This document shows, one piece after another, positions 14,490-17,820 of a stretch of 17,820 nucleotides of DNA. This DNA comes from Thauera sp. UBA6194 (lineage in GTDB: Bacteria; Pseudomonadota; Gammaproteobacteria; Burkholderiales; Rhodocyclaceae), in the NCBI GenBank assembly GCA_002422685.1, contig DITC01000015.1, positions 13,743 through 31,562 of the forward strand. The letters are read 5' to 3'. The notes beneath the pieces were generated by a model, which saw nothing but the letters and a program-made list of their open reading frames with translations, was not told the origin of the DNA and searched no databases. The translations under genes and the position numbers were made by a program. The stretch's first letter is position 1. Each line of letters opens with the position of its first letter.

Positions 14490-14802
14490 GATGTTGAACC
14501 CATGGTTGGTTGGACGAAAAACCTTCGGACGCGCGCACGCGATGGCCTCGGCCTTACCCGAAGTCATCGCGAAATTCCCCGCCATTGTGCATCAGATTCA
14601 CCATTTCCGTGCATATCGCCGCCGAAATGTGCCGAACCGATGCTTTCATCATCAAGACACACTCGTTCGGGGCGCCGGCAGCGCAGCGCCTGCCCACCTC
14701 ACCGCCATGACGCGCTCAGGAGCGCCGGGCGGCATATCGATGGACCGCGGGCCCCACCGGCGTTTATCCTTATCTTGCATATCCCTATCACAGGAGAATC
14801 AC
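14490..14802. promoter_or_regulatory. divergent intergenic region between gdhA and the Kbp-like gene
   Basis: This stretch holds the control regions of two divergent genes. I see an NtrC-like palindrome (14597-14613) and two GTGCAT copies in direct orientation 22 bp apart (14587 and 14609), the second inside the palindrome. A clear ribosome site (AGGAG, 14792-14796) serves the plus-strand gene. No strong sigma70 pair or correctly spaced sigma54 promoter is evident on either strand. No gene is supported here. Confidence 0.5.
14597..14613. promoter_or_regulatory. NtrC-like binding site upstream of gdhA
   Basis: The sequence TTCACC-ATTTC-CGTGCA matches ten of twelve fixed positions of the NtrC palindrome TGCACC-N5-GGTGCA, one mismatch per half. 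Placement about 110 bp before the gdhA start suits an enhancer-type activator or a repressor of nitrogen genes. Assignment is by consensus only. Confidence 0.35.
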
Positions 14803-15285
14803 ATGGGTCTGTTCGCATTCATCAAGGAAGCAGGTGAAAAGCTCTTCGGCACCGGCGAAGCCAACGCCGCGAGCCCGGGCAACGATGCATCCGCGGCCAA
14901 TGCAAAGGCAGCCGAAGCGATCCACAACTACATCGTCGCCCTCAAGCTCGCACCGGCCGACCTGGGTGTGAGCTTCGACGCCGAAAAGTCGCTGGTCACG
15001 GTGACCGGCACCGCGCCCGACCAGGCCACGCGCGAGAAGATCCTGCTCGCCGCCGGTAACGTCGCCGGCGTGGCCGAAGTCGAAAACCGCATGTCGGTCG
15101 CCCGCACCGAGCCCGAAGCGCAGTTCCACACCGTCGAACGCGGCGACACCCTGTCGGCGATCGCGAAGAAGTTCTACGGCAACGCCAACAAGTACACGGT
15201 GATCTTCGAGGCCAACAAGCCGATGCTGAGCGACCCGGACAAGATCTACCCGGGTCAGGTGCTGCGCATCCCGCCGCAGGGCTGA
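14803..15285 (+). CDS. kbp: BON-LysM protein, potassium-binding Kbp (YgaU) homologue
   Basis: The 160-residue product strongly resembles E. coli Kbp/YgaU, a small protein that binds potassium ions. It starts MGLFAFIKEAGEKLFG like the E. coli protein. A BON domain follows (about 35-99, with VTVTGTAPDQATREKILLAA) and then a LysM domain (about 108-156, FHTVERGDTLSAIAKKFYG to KIYPGQVLRIP). The linker around residues 18-36 is Ala/Asn-rich and longer than in E. coli. There is no signal peptide, so despite the LysM domain the protein is probably cytoplasmic, as argued for Kbp. ATG 14803 has an ideal AGGAG 6 nt upstream. The gene is alone, closed by a strong terminator. Confidence 0.92.
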   Translation: MGLFAFIKEAGEKLFGTGEANAASPGNDASAANAKAAEAIHNYIVALKLAPADLGVSFDAEKSLVTVTGTAPDQATREKILLAAGNVAGVAEVENRMSVARTEPEAQFHTVERGDTLSAIAKKFYGNANKYTVIFEANKPMLSDPDKIYPGQVLRIPPQG

Positions 15286-15302
15286 AACCACGCCGGCGCA
15301 GT

Positions 15303-15324
15303 GTGCCGCGTGAGCGCGCGGCAC
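15303..15324 (+). repeat. 8-bp perfect hairpin after the Kbp-like gene
   Basis: GTGCCGCG (15303-15310) and CGCGGCAC (15317-15324) pair perfectly around a 6-nt loop, 18 bp past the stop codon. There is no T-run, so it is probably a transcript-end stabiliser acting with the terminator just downstream. Confidence 0.5.
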
Positions 15325-15336
15325 TTGCTCGCACGG

Positions 15337-15366
15337 GGCCCGGGCCATTAGGCTCGGGCCTCTTTC
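15337..15366 (+). terminator. rho-independent terminator of the Kbp-like gene
   Basis: GGCCCGGGCC (15337-15346) pairs with GGCTCGGGCC (15351-15360), ten base pairs including one G-U, around an ATTA loop. TCTTTC follows. It lies 51 bp after the stop codon. Confidence 0.75.
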
Positions 15367-15399
15367 GTTGACCTGGCCCCATCACGGCCCACCCACGTC

Positions 15400-15822
15400 A
15401 TGGCCCGCATCCGCATCGAACTGCCCGGACACTTCGCCTTCGCCACCGAGCTTCCCGTGCTGATTTCGCACATCAACTACGGCAACCATCTCGACAACGC
15501 CCAGCTGCTCGGCATCGTCTCCGAAGCGCGCGTGCGCTTTTTCGGCTCGATGGGCTACTCCGAGATGGACGTGGAGGGCTGCGGCATCATCGTCGCCGAC
15601 GTCGCCGTGCAATATCGCTCCGAAGCCTTCCATGGCGAGCTCATGCGCATCGAGCTCGCGGCGAACGACTTCCACACCCACGGCTGCGACCTCGTCTGGC
15701 GCATCAGCGAGGCCAGCAGCGATCGCGAGGTCGCGCGCGGCAAGACCGGCATCGTGTTCTTCGACTACACGGCGCGGCAGAAGGCCCCGGTCCCCGCCGG
15801 CTTCCGCCAGCGCTTCGCCTGA
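15400..15822 (+). CDS. hot-dog-fold acyl-CoA thioesterase-like protein
   Basis: The 140-residue product fits the 4-hydroxybenzoyl-CoA thioesterase (4HBT) group, which hydrolyses acyl-CoA thioesters in the cytoplasm. The active-site-region segment is HINYGNHLDNAQLL (24-37), a variant of the usual DxDxxGHVNN motif with His in place of the leading Asp. It is followed by VRFFGSMGY and the strands VADVAVQYRSEAFHGELMRI and KTGIVFFDY. Length is typical. The substrate cannot be deduced. ATG 15400 is the only sensible start, but no ribosome site precedes it. The next gene starts 10 nt after the stop, so both are probably co-transcribed. Confidence 0.82.
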   Translation: MARIRIELPGHFAFATELPVLISHINYGNHLDNAQLLGIVSEARVRFFGSMGYSEMDVEGCGIIVADVAVQYRSEAFHGELMRIELAANDFHTHGCDLVWRISEASSDREVARGKTGIVFFDYTARQKAPVPAGFRQRFA

Positions 15823-15832
15823 CGCGACCAAC

Positions 15833-17248
15833 ATGCCCACCGGCAAGTCCGCCCCCGCCATGCCCGGCGCGCATCCGGCCGATGGCGCACCCACGCGGAC
15901 CCCGCACGCGCCCGACGCCGTCACGCGCCGCCAGGCTGCCGTCATCGGCGGCGGGCCGGCGGGGCTGATCGCGGCCGAGACGCTCGCCGCCGCCGGGCTC
16001 GCAGTGACCGTGTTCGATGCCATGCCCTCGGTCGGGCGCAAGTTCCTGCTCGCCGGGCGCGGCGGGCTCAACCTGACCCACAGCGAGCCGCTGGCGGCCT
16101 TCCGCGCGCGTTACGGCGCACGCCGCGAACACATCGCGCCCCTGCTCGAGGCCTTCGGCCCGCAGGCGCTGCGCGACTGGGCGGACGCCCTGGGCGCAGA
16201 GACCTTCGTCGGCAGCTCGGGGCGGGTGTTCCCCAAGGAGATGAAGGCCGCGCCGCTGCTGCGCGCCTGGCTCGCTCGCCTGCGCGCGCGCGGCGTGGGC
16301 TTTGCGGTGCGGCATCGCTGGCTGGGCTGGGCGGACACTGGGGCGCCGAGCGCACACGACTGCGCCGAGCGCACGGGCGAGCCTGCCTGCGCCCGCCCTC
16401 GCCAGCGCCTGGTGTTCTCCACGCCGAGCGGCCAGCGCATCGTCGAGGCCGACGCCGTGGTGCTCGCCCTGGGCGGCGGCAGCTGGGCGAAGCTCGGCTC
16501 GGACGGCGCCTGGGTGCCCTTGCTACGCGGCGTCGGGGTGGATGTCGCCGAGCTGCTGCCGGCCAACTGCGGCTTCGATGTCGCCACCACGGCCGGCGCG
16601 GGCTGGAGCGCGCACTTTCTCGAGCGCTTCCGCGGCCAGCCCTTGAAGTCGGTGCGCGCGCACTTCACCGACGCCAGCGGGGCGCGGCACGAACGTGCAG
16701 GCGAATGCCTCATCTCGGCGACCGGCATCGAAGGCGGGCTGATCTACGCGCTCGCGGCGCCGCTGCGCGACACCCTGCTCGCCGCTGGCAGCGTCACGCT
16801 GCATCTCGACCTCGCCCCCGGACGCAGCCTCGAGCGCCTCCATACCGAGCTCGCCCGCCCGCGCGGCAGCCGCTCCATGGCCAGCCACCTGCACAGCCAG
16901 GCCGGCATCAAGGGCCTCAAGGCCGGCCTGTTGCGCGAGTGTCTGCCCAAGGCGGACTTCGACGACCCGGCGCGCCTGGCTGCCGGCATCAAGGCGCTCC
17001 CGATCACGCTTGCCGCCACGCGCCCGATCGACGAAGCGATCAGCACCGCCGGCGGCGTGCGGTTCGAGGCGCTGGATGCGAACCTCATGCTCCGGGCCCG
17101 GCCCGGCGTATTCGTCGCCGGTGAGATGCTCGACTGGGAGGCGCCCACCGGCGGCTACCTGCTCACCGCCTGCTTCGCCAGCGGCCTCGCAAGCGCCCGC
17201 GGCGCGGCGCGCTGGCTCGGCGCCCGCATGGACGAGAGCAGGCCCTGA
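15833..17248 (+). CDS. FAD-dependent oxidoreductase, HI0933/PP4765-like flavoprotein
   Basis: The product belongs to the BaiN/HI0933-like flavoprotein family, probably the PP4765-like subgroup; its substrate is unknown. Visible blocks are the FAD-binding AAVIGGGPAGLIAAE (35-49), GRKFLLAGRGGLNLTHSE (68-85), SSGRVFPKEMKAAPLLRAWL in the middle, and near the end GEMLDWEAPTGGYLLTACFA, which closes the FAD site. With ATG 15833 it is 471 residues, including about 30 Ala/Pro-rich residues before the Rossmann strand that family members usually lack. A later ATG at 15860 would shorten this only slightly, and neither has a good ribosome site. It sits 10 nt after the thioesterase gene in an apparent two-gene operon and converges on the Amt gene. 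Confidence 0.88.
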   Translation: MPTGKSAPAMPGAHPADGAPTRTPHAPDAVTRRQAAVIGGGPAGLIAAETLAAAGLAVTVFDAMPSVGRKFLLAGRGGLNLTHSEPLAAFRARYGARREHIAPLLEAFGPQALRDWADALGAETFVGSSGRVFPKEMKAAPLLRAWLARLRARGVGFAVRHRWLGWADTGAPSAHDCAERTGEPACARPRQRLVFSTPSGQRIVEADAVVLALGGGSWAKLGSDGAWVPLLRGVGVDVAELLPANCGFDVATTAGAGWSAHFLERFRGQPLKSVRAHFTDASGARHERAGECLISATGIEGGLIYALAAPLRDTLLAAGSVTLHLDLAPGRSLERLHTELARPRGSRSMASHLHSQAGIKGLKAGLLRECLPKADFDDPARLAAGIKALPITLAATRPIDEAISTAGGVRFEALDANLMLRARPGVFVAGEMLDWEAPTGGYLLTACFASGLASARGAARWLGARMDESRP

Positions 17249-17306
17249 GCGCGCAGCCTGCGCCCTGAAACCCGCCCCCTCGCGCGCGGGCCACCCACCC
17301 GCCCGA

Positions 17307-17820
17307 TCACCAGTTCGACTCGCGCTCGGCCGTCGCGGAGATGCGGTGAATGGACAGGTCGGCGCCGTTGAACTCCTGCTCCTGATCGAGGCGCAAGCCC
17401 AGCGCGAGCTTGAGCGCGCCGTACACCACCACACTGCCCACCAAGGCAACGCCGATGCCCAGCGCGGTCATGAGCGCCTGGGCCATGAAGCTCACCCCGC
17501 CCAGCCCGCCGAGCGCCTGGCTGCCGAAGATACCCGCCGCCAACCCGCCCCAGGCACCGCACACCCCGTGCAGCGGCCACACGCCGAGCACATCGTCGAT
17601 CTTCCAGCGGTTCTGGGTCAGCGTGAACATCACCACGAACAGCCCCGCCGCCACCGCGCCGACCACCAGCGCACCGAGCGGATGCATGATGTCCGAGCCC
17701 GCACACACCGCCACCAGGCCGGCGAGCGGGCCGTTATGCACGAAGCCCGGGTCGTTGCGCCCGGCCACGAGCGCCGCCACCGTACCGCCGACCATCGCCG
17801 GCTCTAAGCCGTTTCCAGTG
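17307..17820 (-). CDS. amt: ammonium transporter, C-terminal part (cut by window edge)
   Basis: This is the last 170 residues of an Amt/Mep/Rh-family channel protein conducting ammonium or ammonia across the inner membrane; its start lies beyond position 17820. Recognisable blocks are NDPGFVHNGPLAGLVAVCAG, the pore-lining His in WPLHGVCGAWGGLAAGIFG, and hydrophobic segments such as ALGIGVALVGSVVVYGALKL. The cytoplasmic tail reads DQEQEFNGADLSIHRISATA and is where a GlnK-type PII protein would dock. A glnK gene is often adjacent to amt; if present it would lie outside the window. Proximity to gdhA suggests a nitrogen-assimilation neighbourhood. Confidence 0.9.
   Translation of the reverse strand, partial: TGNGLEPAMVGGTVAALVAGRNDPGFVHNGPLAGLVAVCAGSDIMHPLGALVVGAVAAGLFVVMFTLTQNRWKIDDVLGVWPLHGVCGAWGGLAAGIFGSQALGGLGGVSFMAQALMTALGIGVALVGSVVVYGALKLALGLRLDQEQEFNGADLSIHRISATAERESNW

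Noticed and set aside
14550..14572. Possible sigma54 promoter for gdhA on the minus strand
   Set aside because: TGGC and TTTCGC elements are present near 14570, but the GG-to-GC spacing is one base too long (11 instead of 10), which normally abolishes sigma54 recognition.
13071..14837. 588-codon plus-strand frame
   Set aside because: Antisense to gdhA, whose product is unmistakable. The shadow has no family features and runs through the intergenic region.
1..17820. CRISPR arrays, tRNA/rRNA genes, insertion sequences, prophage or toxin-antitoxin genes
   Set aside because: Reading both strands showed no regularly spaced direct repeats, no transposase, integrase or phage-like proteins and no RNA-gene signatures.

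Overview
The window is GC-rich, densely coded chromosomal DNA. The genes look betaproteobacterial, most likely Rhodocyclales (Thauera/Azoarcus/Aromatoleum type). That placement is inferred from recognisable protein families and base composition; no rRNA, tRNA, phage, transposase or CRISPR array is visible. About fifteen complete protein genes can be supported, plus an ammonium transporter cut by the right edge and a possible gene tail at the left edge. Most other long reading frames are antisense shadows, as expected at this GC content.

Layout, left to right. 1-2211: the RNA helicase rhlE (minus) behind a long hairpin-rich leader, then the nucleoid protein HU (minus) with its own terminator. 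2433-3596: a plus-strand gene for a degenerate [NiFe]-hydrogenase large-subunit-like protein (HupK type), with no hydrogenase genes nearby. 3616-4113 and 4229-5305: a flavin reductase (minus) divergent from the DNA-repair glycosylase mutY (plus). 5330-8030: a compact minus-strand run of a 75-residue four-Cys protein, a branched-chain-amino-acid-type periplasmic binding protein, the flavin prenyltransferase ubiX and a stand-alone LON-domain protein. 8131-9974: the two membrane subunits of a LIV-type ABC transporter (livH, livM), with no ATPase genes in view. 10023-12188: a 721-residue EF-hand membrane protein of unknown function. 12334-12975: an MBL-fold (glyoxalase-II-like) hydrolase. 13061-13123: a REP-type double palindrome. 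13146-14489: NADP-type glutamate dehydrogenase gdhA. 14803-15285: a BON-LysM protein closely resembling E. coli Kbp/YgaU. 15400-17248: a hot-dog thioesterase and an FAD oxidoreductase. 17307-end: an ammonium transporter.

Together this is mostly housekeeping: RNA and DNA maintenance on the left, small-molecule uptake and cofactor chemistry in the middle, and nitrogen assimilation on the right, where gdhA (with an NtrC-like site upstream) and the Amt gene lie within 3 kb. No obviously new multi-gene system such as a defence island or biosynthetic cluster is evident. The points most worth a second look are the structured rhlE leader, the EF-hand/four-Cys membrane protein, the small four-Cys protein leading the livK-ubiX run, the ATPase-less split LIV transporter, the orphan HupK-like protein and the REP double palindrome.
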